Source of the DNA: Chakrabartyella piscis
GTDB lineage: Bacteria > Bacillota > Clostridia > Lachnospirales > Anaerotignaceae
Direction of reading: 5' to 3'
Length of the DNA: 64,000 bases
Assembly: GCA_030067835.1 (NCBI GenBank)
Contig: CP092441.1
Span: 1,984,001-2,048,000 of the forward strand
A program made the position numbers and the translations under genes. The stretch's first letter is position 1. Every line of letters starts with the position of its first letter. Positions 50,881 to 59,382 of this stretch are shown piece after piece. Below the pieces are notes generated by a model that was given only the letters and a program-made list of their open reading frames with translations, did not search any database and was not told the DNA's origin.

Positions 50881-51147
50881 TTATATCGTTTTAATTTGTT
50901 CTGCGACTATTTTCGCAATTCTGTCTTTGCTCAATCCAAGCATCTTTGAAATTTCAAGATAGGGTTTTCCAGAACAGGATAAATTGAAGATGTAACGATC
51001 ACGTTCAGCCATTGATTCAAAGACCAATGCTGTGGGATTATTGGAAACATAGATATACATTCCAGGGTAAAGCGTTTGTAGTTTTTTGGCAACATCTTCC
51101 CCCAAGTCTTGCTTCACCTGTCGAATATCAACGGTTGTTGGCACTAG
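50881..51147 (-). CDS. small helix-turn-helix phage protein
   Basis: 88 residues from a GTG at 51147 with GGGGGTG seven bases upstream. The C-terminal half (GKPYLEISKMLGLSKDRIAK) looks like a helix-turn-helix; the N-terminal half is VDIRQVKQDLGEDVAKKLQT. It may control packaging or origin genes just downstream. It overlaps the preceding gene by 20 bases. No firm family. Confidence 0.6.
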   Translation of the reverse strand, partial: LVPTTVDIRQVKQDLGEDVAKKLQTLYPGMYIYVSNNPTALVFESMAERDRYIFNLSCSGKPYLEISKMLGLSKDRIAKIVAEQIKTI

Positions 51148-51556
51148 GCAACACCCCCAATTTCTTGACAAAGACCCTGCATTTTTTGGATTTTAGCCGC
51201 GGAACACGTTTGTCTGCCACCTTGTAACCAAAATAGTTGCGTACTATTTTGGAGAACTCACCAATGACAAGTGGGGGTATCTTCAACCTTTCGCAATGAT
51301 AAGTGTAATTTTCATAAACTTCATTAGTTGGGAAGCCGTCAATTTCAGCATTGGTGATCATCACGGCAATAAGTTCAAAGGACTTTTTATTGGTACGGAT
51401 TTGGTAACTGTTCTGCCAGAATTTTGCTTTGAACTGCTGAATGCACTTGTGTTCATCCATGTTTTCAAAGCCAGGCATTCTTTGAAGAACATGAACTGCA
51501 CTGTCATGAATAGCTTTATTATAAGCATCACGAAAGAGAATAGCGGATTTGTTCAT
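51128..51556 (-). CDS. primase C-terminal-like fragment
   Basis: 142 residues. ENYTYHCERLKIPPLVIGEF followed by SKIVRNYFGYKVADKRVPRL resembles the winged-helix tail that ends D5-type phage and plasmid primase-helicases. The primase and helicase domains themselves are absent, so the gene is either a remnant or a stand-alone DNA-binding protein. GGCGGTG precedes the ATG. It lies near the iteron-like array. Confidence 0.5.
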   Translation of the reverse strand: MNKSAILFRDAYNKAIHDSAVHVLQRMPGFENMDEHKCIQQFKAKFWQNSYQIRTNKKSFELIAVMITNAEIDGFPTNEVYENYTYHCERLKIPPLVIGEFSKIVRNYFGYKVADKRVPRLKSKKCRVFVKKLGVLPSANNR

Positions 51557-51966
51557 CAGTTCACCGCCTTTCGGTGAAGGTAGCGAACTGCAACCTGCAC
51601 AATATTCATGTCATTGCAGGAATGTTCATGTTTTAAGACGTTAACCATAATAGACCAAACTAAGGATGCTTTGAATGTTACACCCATATCATCAAGTATC
51701 TTTTGAATACGATGTAACTTCAACGCATGGTTTGCTTCAGTAGCATAACCATTCATGCTGATATAAGCGTGCTTTTGACTTGGTTCACCACTTAGTGCCT
51801 TGACCATTTCGTTGAAATAGAACAGGTCAAAGCCTGTTTTCATAGGACAAAATTCCTCTGTACCATCGACAAACAACATCACCAGTCCTGCATTCTCATT
51901 ATCTGCTTTGAATTGCACCAAGTTGGCAATATTGATCTTTGCAAAATCTCTCATCATATTTTTCAT
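51556..51966 (-). CDS. unassigned early phage protein
   Basis: 136 residues from the ATG at 51966 (AAAGG nine bases upstream). DNENAGLVMLFVDGTEEFCP is beta-rich, and the second half is helical (HALKLHRIQKILDDMGVTFK). No family recognised. It is the second gene of the leftward early unit after the Cro-like gene and overlaps the next start. Confidence 0.5.
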   Translation of the reverse strand: MKNMMRDFAKINIANLVQFKADNENAGLVMLFVDGTEEFCPMKTGFDLFYFNEMVKALSGEPSQKHAYISMNGYATEANHALKLHRIQKILDDMGVTFKASLVWSIMVNVLKHEHSCNDMNIVQVAVRYLHRKAVN

Positions 51967-52028
51967 TGTTATCAACCTTTCATTTTTGATTTCGTTGCTT
52001 TTTGTTTGCCCAGTCAGTGTTGCAGCAC

Positions 52029-52223
52029 TTATTCAACCAGGTCTTCCACTTTACAATCTAAAGCCTTTGCAATTTTTCCAACAGTTGCTGTTCTTGGCTC
52101 AACTTTCCCACTGATCAGCTTCCCAATGGAAATTCTGGACACATTGGATTGCTCTGCAAGATCGTTGATTGAAAAACACTTATTTGCCAATGCAACGGTC
52201 AGTTTTTGAATGTTAACTTTCAT
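52029..52223 (-). CDS. Cro-like XRE regulator
   Basis: 64 residues, a bare helix-turn-helix of the XRE/Cro type (FSINDLAEQSNVSRISIGKL, VGKIAKALDCKVEDLVE). It is divergent from the larger repressor gene and probably sets the early leftward program. AAGGTGGTGA precedes the ATG. Promoters for both genes are interleaved in the 199-base gap. Confidence 0.88.
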   Translation of the reverse strand: MKVNIQKLTVALANKCFSINDLAEQSNVSRISIGKLISGKVEPRTATVGKIAKALDCKVEDLVE

Positions 52224-52256
52224 TTTATCACCACCTTTCTGTTCTTTATGAATATC

Positions 52257-52343
52257 ATTATAGTTCTGTATGTGTAATTTGTCAAGTGTTTTTGAAAACT
52301 TTTGAAAATTTATGTTTACAAACAGAACTCAATGTGCTATACT
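52257..52343. promoter_or_regulatory. divergent promoters with mirrored half-sites
   Basis: Leftward: TTGACA (52280-52285, minus), 17 bases, TATAAT (52257-52262). Rightward: TTTACA (52315-52320), 17 bases, TATACT (52338-52343). AGTTCTGT (52262-52269) and its complement ACAGAACT (52322-52329) lie in the two spacers, so one repressor could block both. Confidence 0.75.
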
Positions 52344-52421
52344 GTGTCTTAGAAAGATCCTTCTCCACAAGTCCCCAATAAGTGGTGTCTTCAAAATAAT
52401 ATTGAAAGTAGGTGAAAAATT

Positions 52422-52934
52422 TTGCAACGAGTAAATGACCGTATAAAAGAACTGCGTATCAAATTGCAACTAACTCAAGAAGAATTTGGTGAAAAAATCG
52501 GTCTTTCCAAATCAGGTATTTCAAACATTGAAAATGGCACACGCAATGTTTCTTCTCGCCACATTAAATTGATCTGCAATATTTTCAATGCTAACGAATC
52601 GTGGTTGGTTACTGGCATTGATGATGGTGAAAAGTTTCAAAAGTTGAGTGAAGGAATTGCCCACTTTGAACAGTTCAGAAAATATCTGATTTCACTTGGA
52701 TATGCAATCAGTGTTGAAAAAGTTGATGAATCAGTTGAAAAAATCTGTGAAGAAATGAAATCTGCTAATGGAACAATTCTTGGTATTGAACAGATTCCTG
52801 TAACAGAACTCTATACCATCACATTGGAAAAGGACAGGGTGAAAACAACCTTGTCAGAAGAACAATTTGAAACGATGCAACAAAACATTGCAAAAGCAGT
52901 TGCCTTTGAACTGTTCAATGTAAATACGCTTTAA
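52422..52934 (+). CDS. XRE-family phage repressor
   Basis: 170 residues starting at TTG (AGGTG nine bases upstream). The N-terminal helix-turn-helix is LRIKLQLTQEEFGEKIGLSK followed by SGISNIENGTRNVSSRHIK. The second half is a coiled, acidic region (EKVDESVEKICEEMKSANGT) without a peptidase S24 site, so it is not an autocleaving CI protein. It probably keeps the element silent and binds the mirrored half-sites. Confidence 0.85.
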   Translation: MQRVNDRIKELRIKLQLTQEEFGEKIGLSKSGISNIENGTRNVSSRHIKLICNIFNANESWLVTGIDDGEKFQKLSEGIAHFEQFRKYLISLGYAISVEKVDESVEKICEEMKSANGTILGIEQIPVTELYTITLEKDRVKTTLSEEQFETMQQNIAKAVAFELFNVNTL

Positions 52935-53099
52935 TATTCACTAACTGCAATTAGTGGGTAAAAAAAGGAAGCCCCCAGGCTGCAACCCAGGGACTTCAAA
53001 AGCAACCAAATCAAAAATGAAAGCCGTCAAGCAATCAAGAAGTGGTTACTATCATTGTATCACTTCTTGCTGTAAAAATCAAGAAAGGAAGATACAATT

Positions 53100-54116
53100 A
53101 TGCGTTCACCAAATGGATGGGGAACGGTTGCCAAATTATCAGGCAACAGAAGAAACCCCTTTGTAGTCCGAAAAACCAGGGGATGGAATGAAAAAGGTCA
53201 TCCCATTTATGAAACCATTGGTTATTACCCCACTAGAGAAGAAGGGATGATTGCCCTGGCTGAATATAACAAGAACCCCTATGACGTTGATGCAAGCAAA
53301 ATCACCCTTGCAGAACTCTATCAGCAGTGGTCAGAACGTGCCTTTGCTAAAATGTCAAAGTCTTCTATGGGTTCGCTGAAGTCAGCGTACAACCACACCA
53401 AACCGCTGTGGAAAATGAAGTATAAAGAAGTCAAGTCCTTCCATATGCAAGATGTCATTGACAACTGTGGAAGGGGGTATTCCACCCAATGGGCAATCAA
53501 AAACCTGTTCGGTCATCTGGACAAATTTGCCTTGGAAGTGGATGTCATCAACAAGGGATATGTTGCCTTAATCACCGCTGCACCAATTCCAGAAACAAGC
53601 AAAAAGCCATTCACTGATGAAGAAGTTTCTATGTTGTGGGAACGTCAAGGTGATCCATGGGTTGATTCAGTTTTGTTCCTGCTTTACTCTGGATATAGAA
53701 TCAGTGAAATGCTAGGCATGAAGACCGAAAACATCAATCTGGAAGACCAAACCATGAAAGGCGGTGTCAAAACCGTAGCAGGTAAAGACCGTGTGATTCC
53801 CATTCATTCCAAGGTGTTGGATATAGCCGTCAGACACTACAACCAAGGCAATGAATATCTGTTCACCTACAATGGGAAGAAGCTGTCCACCTCTCAATAC
53901 TACGTCTTCTGGAACAGTATCATGGATGGTTGTGGAATGCACCACACACCGCATGAATGCCGTCACACGTTCCGTTCAAGGCTTGACAGTGCAGGTGCAA
54001 ACAAGGTCTGTATTGATCGCATCATGGGGCATTCTTCAGGCGGTACAGGGGAACGTATCTACACCCACAAGACACTGGCTGAATTGAAGCAAGCAATCGA
54101 ATTGATTACCAAATAA
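53100..54116 (+). CDS. int: tyrosine integrase
   Basis: 338 residues. N-terminal AP2-like arm-binding part (GWGTVAKLSGNRRNPFVVRK), core-binding domain (about 60-170) and catalytic domain with Arg in LLYSGYRISEM, His and Arg in HECRHTFRSRL, GHSSGG and the nucleophile Tyr in ERIYTHK. It recombines the element with the chromosome. AAGGAAG precedes the ATG. All catalytic residues are present, so the element may still be excisable. Confidence 0.96.
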   Translation: MRSPNGWGTVAKLSGNRRNPFVVRKTRGWNEKGHPIYETIGYYPTREEGMIALAEYNKNPYDVDASKITLAELYQQWSERAFAKMSKSSMGSLKSAYNHTKPLWKMKYKEVKSFHMQDVIDNCGRGYSTQWAIKNLFGHLDKFALEVDVINKGYVALITAAPIPETSKKPFTDEEVSMLWERQGDPWVDSVLFLLYSGYRISEMLGMKTENINLEDQTMKGGVKTVAGKDRVIPIHSKVLDIAVRHYNQGNEYLFTYNGKKLSTSQYYVFWNSIMDGCGMHHTPHECRHTFRSRLDSAGANKVCIDRIMGHSSGGTGERIYTHKTLAELKQAIELITK

Positions 54117-54195
54117 ACCAAGGGCATATTCTTTGAAACTTAACTTTCAAAGAATATGCCCTTGGTACTACCCTGTTACTAACAGGGGTGTTTTT
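54117..54195 (+). terminator. 22-base perfect inverted repeat and terminator after int
   Basis: ACCAAGGGCATATTCTTTGA.. at 54117-54138 is perfectly complementary to 54145-54166 around a six-base loop, with no T run. A second hairpin, CCCTGTTACTAACAGGG, is followed by GTGTTTTT and is the probable terminator. Confidence 0.75.
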
Positions 54196-54225
54196 ATCCA
54201 TTCTTATACAGTGAACAAAGTTCAA

Positions 54226-54262
54226 CAACCCTTGAAAATACAGGCTTTTCAAGGGTTGCCAA
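54226..54262. repeat. right-edge hairpin, possible att remnant (copy D)
   Basis: CAACCCTTGAAAA and TTTTCAAGGGTTG form a 13-base stem around TACAGGC. The left part resembles the element's left edge at 39645-39673, with differences in about four positions. Confidence 0.5.
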
Positions 54263-54346
54263 AATGAACAAAATTATTATACCATATATTTCCTATGCTT
54301 CCCATAAATTCAGAAAATCGTAAAGAATTTTTTCTTTTATTTTATC

Positions 54347-54379
54347 AAAAAAGGAGCAGTTTCCCACTCCTTATACTTT
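54347..54379 (-). terminator. terminator of mgtC
   Basis: Minus-strand AAGGAG and CTCCTT enclose a loop with GGGAAACT and are followed by TTTTG. It lies at the end of the mgtC frame. Confidence 0.55.
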
Positions 54380-55064
54380 ACAGTTCTTCTACATGTTGTA
54401 CAAACTCCATATCTCGTACACTACAAACAAAAGATTGTCGTTTACTACGATTGATTACATCTACACTGACCAAAGCATTGAGCACATCATCCTTACTTTT
54501 GCTCAGTTCAAAGTTATCAATTTTCACATTTTCTTTTTTCATTTCTTTCATAAATTGTGTGACAGCTTTGTTGTTTTCAAACTCTATGTACAAGTCAAAA
54601 TATCTAGCATAATGCAAGCAAATATTTTCCACTTGTGTCAGCACTTTCATGGCAATCAGTGCAAAAATCAAAGCATAAATTGCACCTTCCACGAAGCCAA
54701 CGCCAACAGCCAAACCAAAACAAGCACAAGCCCAAAGTCCTGCTGCTGTAGTCAGACCTCTAATTTGATTGCGACCTGTCACCAAAATGGTTCCAACACC
54801 CAAAAAACCAACACCACTAACCACCTGTGCACCAAGTCGTGTCATGTCCATATTCCCTGGGAAATTAAAATATACGTATTGTCCTGTGAGCATAACCACT
54901 GTAGAACCCAGACACACAAGAGTATGTGTTTTCATACCTGCACCACGTCGTTTCATGGTACGTCCTGTTCCAATGGCAAAACCGATTACTAGAGATAATG
55001 CCAAGCGGATAATGACTGCTTCATCACTCCAAACAGAAGCTGCTGCAACAAAATCTTCCCACAT
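54378..55064 (-). CDS. mgtC: MgtC/SapB family membrane protein
   Basis: 228 residues. Membrane segments (LALSLVIGFAIGTGR, TLVCLGSTVVMLTGQYV, GVGFLGVGTILVTG, GLWACACFGLAVGVG, GAIYALIFALIAM) fill the first 140 residues with the family motif QIRGLTTAAGLWACA; a soluble ACT-like domain of about 80 residues follows. MgtC proteins affect growth in low magnesium, acid or within hosts, and inhibit F-ATPase in some species. No magnesium riboswitch was seen ahead of it. AGGAGGG precedes the ATG. Confidence 0.93.
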   Translation of the reverse strand: MWEDFVAAASVWSDEAVIIRLALSLVIGFAIGTGRTMKRRGAGMKTHTLVCLGSTVVMLTGQYVYFNFPGNMDMTRLGAQVVSGVGFLGVGTILVTGRNQIRGLTTAAGLWACACFGLAVGVGFVEGAIYALIFALIAMKVLTQVENICLHYARYFDLYIEFENNKAVTQFMKEMKKENVKIDNFELSKSKDDVLNALVSVDVINRSKRQSFVCSVRDMEFVQHVEEL

Positions 55065-55087
55065 AACAATCCCTCCTTATTATTTTA

Positions 55088-55819
55088 TCATTCGTAAGTA
55101 TGTGGATTTTTGAGCCACTCTTTGCAAACACCTGGGTAATTGGTGATGATACCATCGCAACCCCATTTGTGAAGCTGTTCCAAACCACCCATGTCATTGA
55201 CGGTCCAAACATTGATGGCAATTCCATTTTCTTTGCATTGTTCCACTTCTTTTTGGGTCAAACCATTATAATCTGGGTGATAGTTTGCAAAACCATATTG
55301 TTTGCAGTACTGACCTGCATTTTCCAAAGAAACCACCAAAGCACCCACAGGAACTTCTGGTGAAATTTCCATGGTTTTCACCAATGACATATGGTTGAAG
55401 GATGAGAAATACATTTTGTCCATCACATCATGTTTTTTCATCAATTCAATGGTTTTTTCTTCGATTCCAACGTAATAATGTACACTGGTTTTCAATTCGA
55501 TATTGGTGAAGATATCTTGTTCTTTTGCCCAAACACAAAACTCTTCAAATGTTGGAATGGGTGCAAAATCAACTACATCTGGAAACAACTTTGCTGCATT
55601 CAGTTTACGCAATTCTTCCAATGTATAGTCTGCAACAAAACCAACACCATCAGTAGTACGATCCACTGCTTCATCATGAATGATCACAACATGACCATCT
55701 TTTGTCATTTGTACGTCCATTTCAATGCCATCGGCACCAGCTTCCACTGCTTTTTGGAAAGCAAGCATTGTATTTTCTGGGTAACGTCCACTATATCCTC
55801 TATGGGCAATTACTTTCAT
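55088..55819 (-). CDS. ugpQ: glycerophosphodiester phosphodiesterase
   Basis: 243 residues of the GDPD barrel family. It cleaves glycerophosphodiesters to glycerol 3-phosphate and an alcohol. Catalytic motifs: VIAHRGYSGRYPENTMLAF, ADGIEMDVQMTKDGHVVIIHD and INVWTVND. No signal peptide, so it works in the cytoplasm. AAAGGAG precedes the ATG. It runs with mgtC, 24 bases apart, and may share its transcript. Confidence 0.95.
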   Translation of the reverse strand: MKVIAHRGYSGRYPENTMLAFQKAVEAGADGIEMDVQMTKDGHVVIIHDEAVDRTTDGVGFVADYTLEELRKLNAAKLFPDVVDFAPIPTFEEFCVWAKEQDIFTNIELKTSVHYYVGIEEKTIELMKKHDVMDKMYFSSFNHMSLVKTMEISPEVPVGALVVSLENAGQYCKQYGFANYHPDYNGLTQKEVEQCKENGIAINVWTVNDMGGLEQLHKWGCDGIITNYPGVCKEWLKNPHTYE

Positions 55820-55842
55820 ATGAATTCTCCTTTATAGATATA

Positions 55843-55876
55843 AACGGGCGCACACACAGGTACGCCCCTACGAAAT
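55843..55876. repeat. GTAGGGG/CCCG hairpin repeat
   Basis: AACGGGCGCAC..GGTACGCCCCTACG; arms GGGCG and CGCCC with CCCCTAC at the right. It lies between the phosphodiesterase and the TRAP genes. Confidence 0.6.
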
Positions 55877-55896
55877 AACATATTTTGACTTTAATT

Positions 55897-57177
55897 TTAT
55901 AGATTTGGTAAGAACATAACCAATGGTTCACAATATGTGATGATCAACAAAGATACCAACATGGCAATAATGAATGGAATGGATTCCTTCATAAATGCCC
56001 CCAGTTTCGTATCCGTAATGGCACAAACCGTAAACATCATCGAACCAAATGGAGGTGTGATACCACCAATCATGATATTGACAATACAAATCAAGCCAAA
56101 GTGAACAGGATCTACACCAAGTTCTGTAACAACTGGTACCAACAATGGTGCCAAGATGATAAGAGCTGCACCACCTTCAAGGAACATACCCAAAACCAAA
56201 AGCAATACATTAATGAGCATCAACATCACCCATTTGTTTTGTGTAATATCCAACAAGGAATTTGTAATCAACTGTGGAATACGTTCCCAGTTCATGTAAT
56301 ATCCAAAGAAAGAAGCTGCTACGATAATCAAAACAACAGAACTTGTACCATAAACAGTTTCTTTGAGTACAGGCCAAATGTGCTCTGGTTTCAATTTTCT
56401 ATAAATAACAGTTCCCACCAACAAACAATACACAACTGCAATTGCACCCGCTTCTGATGCGGTAAACACACCCAAACGAAGACCTGCAATGATACCAAAT
56501 GGGAACAACAAAGCCCAAATGGATTCTTTGAGTTGTGCAAGAATTTCTTTGCCAGTTGCACGTTTTTCACGAGATGGTTTGTATCCACGACGTCTGGAAA
56601 TAAAGGTTACTGTCATCATCAAGGTTCCTGCCATCAAAACGCCTGGAACATACCCTGCCATAAACATATCTGCAACAGAAACACTGGCAATCAAAGCATA
56701 TACAATCAAGTTGATCCCTGGTGGAATGACTGGTGTAACTGCTGAAGAAGCTGCTGTAATTGCTGCTGCAAATGGTCTATCGTAACCTCTTTTCTCCATT
56801 TCCGGAACAAGCATTTTACTTTGCATTGCTGCATCTGCGTTTGCGGAACCAGAAACACCACCCATCAAAACACTGAGAAGTACATTTACTTGTGCAAGTC
56901 CACCAGACATATGTCCTGTGAGCACTTCAGCAAATTTCATAAGCTTTGCACTAATACCTGCATAGTTCATAATGGAGCCTGCCATAATGAAAAATGGAAT
57001 TGCAAGCAATGGAAAAGATTGTGTACTGGTGACGAATTTTTGCAAAATCAATTGTGTTGGGGATGTATTATCGATAAATGTAAAGTAAGAAATGGAAGCA
57101 CCAAACAAAGCAAATGCAATGGGGATTCCAGAGAAATACAAAAGAAACACCAAAATCACTGGTACGTATGCCAACAT
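55897..57177 (-). CDS. dctM: TRAP transporter large permease (DctM)
   Basis: 426 residues with about 12 hydrophobic segments and DctM-family landmarks (FFIMAGSIMNYAGISAKLMKF, VLMGGVSGSANADAAMQ, VTPVIPPGINLIVYA, GGITPPFGSMMF). It is the sodium-coupled channel of a TRAP uptake system. Substrate depends on the binding protein and cannot be told from this subunit. It overlaps the small permease gene by one base. Confidence 0.95.
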   Translation of the reverse strand: MLAYVPVILVFLLYFSGIPIAFALFGASISYFTFIDNTSPTQLILQKFVTSTQSFPLLAIPFFIMAGSIMNYAGISAKLMKFAEVLTGHMSGGLAQVNVLLSVLMGGVSGSANADAAMQSKMLVPEMEKRGYDRPFAAAITAASSAVTPVIPPGINLIVYALIASVSVADMFMAGYVPGVLMAGTLMMTVTFISRRRGYKPSREKRATGKEILAQLKESIWALLFPFGIIAGLRLGVFTASEAGAIAVVYCLLVGTVIYRKLKPEHIWPVLKETVYGTSSVVLIIVAASFFGYYMNWERIPQLITNSLLDITQNKWVMLMLINVLLLVLGMFLEGGAALIILAPLLVPVVTELGVDPVHFGLICIVNIMIGGITPPFGSMMFTVCAITDTKLGAFMKESIPFIIAMLVSLLIITYCEPLVMFLPNL

Positions 57178-57677
57178 TATGCTTCACCTTCCTTTACTGT
57201 TGTTTTCTTTCCAAAATCACGAATATCTTTATAAATAAATACCACAGAATATAGCGACATAATTACAAATGCTACAAGAATGGAACCACTGATATACGCA
57301 GAAGACACATTTGTAACAGGTGTTGTTTTTGTATAAGATGTTTGAATATATGATACCGTTAAATATGAAATATAAGAATTCAAAACAAGCAAAATTGCAT
57401 CTACAACCAAATTTACTACTTTTTGCATGGTTGGTGGCATCATGTTCACCAAAATATCCACACCAACATGAGCTTTTCTTTTGTAACAAGCTGCTGCCCC
57501 AATAAACACAGTCCAAACAAAGCAACCTGTTGCCACTTCTTCAGACCAAACAATTCCTGTATTCATAACATATCGCATAAATACATTTACAATAACCAAA
57601 ACCGTTGTAACAATCAAAAAACATGCTGCTACAATTTCTTCCAAATTGGAAACAAAGAATTTTAAGGCTTTACCCAA
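57177..57677 (-). CDS. dctQ: TRAP transporter small permease (DctQ)
   Basis: 166 residues, four membrane segments, starting from a TTG with AGGAGG upstream. VNVFMRYVMNTGIVWSEEVA followed by GCFVWTVFIGAAACYKRKAH is the DctQ signature. It stabilises the large permease in the membrane. It is separated from the binding-protein gene by 150 bases containing a hairpin. Confidence 0.92.
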   Translation of the reverse strand: MGKALKFFVSNLEEIVAACFLIVTTVLVIVNVFMRYVMNTGIVWSEEVATGCFVWTVFIGAAACYKRKAHVGVDILVNMMPPTMQKVVNLVVDAILLVLNSYISYLTVSYIQTSYTKTTPVTNVSSAYISGSILVAFVIMSLYSVVFIYKDIRDFGKKTTVKEGEA

Positions 57678-57756
57678 TTTTTCTACCTCCTAAATCGATT
57701 ACGTCCAATCACTACAAGTATCACTGTAGTATCAAATATTGAACTAACTTGAATAA

Positions 57757-57783
57757 GTACCCTCAACAATCTGTCGAGGGTAC
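57757..57783 (-). terminator. intercistronic hairpin between dctP and dctQ
   Basis: GTACCCTC and GAGGGTAC form a perfect 8-base stem around an 11-base loop. On the minus strand only a weak T run (TTATT) follows, so it could give partial termination or protect the dctP mRNA, allowing more binding protein than permease. Confidence 0.55.
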
Positions 57784-57827
57784 TCTACATTTTTTGATAT
57801 AATGATATATCTACTGAAGTTGTTGTA

Positions 57828-58901
57828 TTAGCCTCTGATGATTTCGAGTTCAGCTTTCAAAGCTTCGTAAATACCAGGTGTACAACCATCATTTTCTTCC
57901 ATGTCAGCATAAACGCCAGCGATTGCTACGCCAAATGCATCGTAATCTACTTCATTGAATTTGATTCCGTAGGATTCCAATTCAGCACGTGTTTCTGCAT
58001 AGCTTTCTGTACAGATTTGAGTCATTTCTTCGCCACCGTAGTCAAACTCTTCAGCGATGATTGTTTGGTATTCAGCAGGAATGGATTCCCAAATATCAAG
58101 AGGGAAGTAAACGCCACAAGTACCCAAGAAATGTTTTGTTTCTGCTACATTTTCGATATATTCATAACATTTTGTACCAAGGTTAGTGAATTCAGAACCT
58201 TCCAAACCATCTACAACACCTTGAGAAACTGCGGAAAGTGTTTCACTCCAAGCCAAGGAAGTTGCTGTAGCACCCATAGCATTGATGGTATCGATGAACA
58301 AGTCAGAACCAGGTGTTCTCAGTTTCATACCTTTCAAATCATCTGGAGATTCGATTACTTTGTTTGTCATAACATTTCTGAAACCAAAGATATAATCCAA
58401 GCCCAAAACTTTGATGTTGTAGTCTTCTGCTTGTTTGATCATGTCTTGGATCAAATCTGTTTCAATCATTTGTACATATTCATCGTATGTTTGATACAAC
58501 ATAGGACCAACAAATGGTTTGAAGTCTGCAACATAGTCACCCAAGTAAGAAGGATCTTCTACAGAAATGAATTGTGCACCATTGACTACTTGTTCTACAC
58601 CATCTTTGTAAGTTGCAAGTTGTGCTTGTCCATAACATTGGATTTCAATAGCACCATTTGTTTTTTCATAAATTCTTTCTGCAACCAATTCCATGGATTT
58701 GGAAAGTTGTTCATCTGGAGAAAATACGTGGCTGAGTTTCATTACCAATTTGTAATCATCAGCTGCTTCTGTTTCTACAGCTGCATCTGCGCTTGTGTCA
58801 GCTGGAGCAGATTCTGTACTGCTACTGCTGCTACCACCACAGCCTGCAAGTGTACCCATAGCCAAAACAGTTGCAAGGGTAAGTGCAAAAATTTTCTTCA
58901 T
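57828..58901 (-). CDS. dctP: TRAP transporter solute-binding lipoprotein (DctP)
   Basis: 357 residues. A lipoprotein signal peptide (LTLATVLAMGTLAGCGGSSS, Cys21) is followed by a Ser/Ala-rich linker and the DctP fold: LVMKLSHVFSPDEQLSKSME, KTNGAIEIQCYGQAQL, DDLKGMKLRTPGSDLF (binding Arg) and VVDGLEGSEFTNL. It captures the substrate outside the cell and hands it to DctQM. The ligand is probably an organic acid. AGGAGG precedes the ATG. A LacI-type regulator is divergent. Confidence 0.94.
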   Translation of the reverse strand: MKKIFALTLATVLAMGTLAGCGGSSSSSTESAPADTSADAAVETEAADDYKLVMKLSHVFSPDEQLSKSMELVAERIYEKTNGAIEIQCYGQAQLATYKDGVEQVVNGAQFISVEDPSYLGDYVADFKPFVGPMLYQTYDEYVQMIETDLIQDMIKQAEDYNIKVLGLDYIFGFRNVMTNKVIESPDDLKGMKLRTPGSDLFIDTINAMGATATSLAWSETLSAVSQGVVDGLEGSEFTNLGTKCYEYIENVAETKHFLGTCGVYFPLDIWESIPAEYQTIIAEEFDYGGEEMTQICTESYAETRAELESYGIKFNEVDYDAFGVAIAGVYADMEENDGCTPGIYEALKAELEIIRG

Positions 58902-59382
58902 AACAAGTTACCTCCTAGGTTTTATCTTTTTCTTTTTTGACAACACAAACGCTTTGGATAAAGAAATAATTCAACAAATTTCAACAGAATATTTGTCTCA
59001 AGAGAGTTTCTTTCATTTTCACAAAACCTTTGTTTTACTACATATATCCATCATACTGTATGTGACATAAAAATTCCATTGACGTTTCTATAAAAATTTT
59101 CTCATTATTTTTGTTTAATATTTTGCTTTAAATTGCTTAAATTTTTCTTAGATTTAACATTTCTCCATATTAGCACCAATTTATAGTGCCTACACGTCTA
59201 CATTTTCTAGTTGTTTCGCTTTTTTATTGTAGCATTTTACATAAAATTTATAAAAACTCTGATATACCGTTGTTCTTTTTGCATATAATTTACTTGCATT
59301 TACTGCTTAATTTTGCTAAATTATATATAACAAACCACAATTTATTTTTTCACTAGCATACTAGGAGGCACATGAAACAATT
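58902..59382. promoter_or_regulatory. divergent dctP-lacI control region
   Basis: An AT-rich gap of 480 bases. A partly palindromic site TAGCAC..GTGCCTA (59171-59192) is the only candidate operator seen for the LacI-type regulator. Promoters are not clear enough to place. Confidence 0.35.

Larger units (their letters stand above)
39647..54260. mobile_element. integrated, deleted prophage-like element (region 2)
   Basis: Integrase at the right end, divergent repressor and Cro-like genes, primase-like fragment, small and large terminase, sigma factor, tail genes, IS200, then cargo. The edges carry related sequences (CAACCCCTTGAAAACACTGG at 39645 and CAACCCTTGAAAATACAGG at 54232), which may be remains of att sites but are not identical. 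No portal or coat gene was found. Codon use (more CTG and AAG) differs from the flanks, and no GTAGGGG hairpin repeats occur inside, both suggesting recent arrival. Confidence 0.75.

Noticed and set aside
52954-53166. 70-codon rightward frame between repressor and integrase
   Set aside because: Overlaps the integrase start, lacks a good start signal and has low-complexity composition.
39645-54262. Exact attL/attR pair for region 2
   Set aside because: The two edge sequences are alike but differ at several places, and similar modules occur inside the element; boundaries remain approximate.
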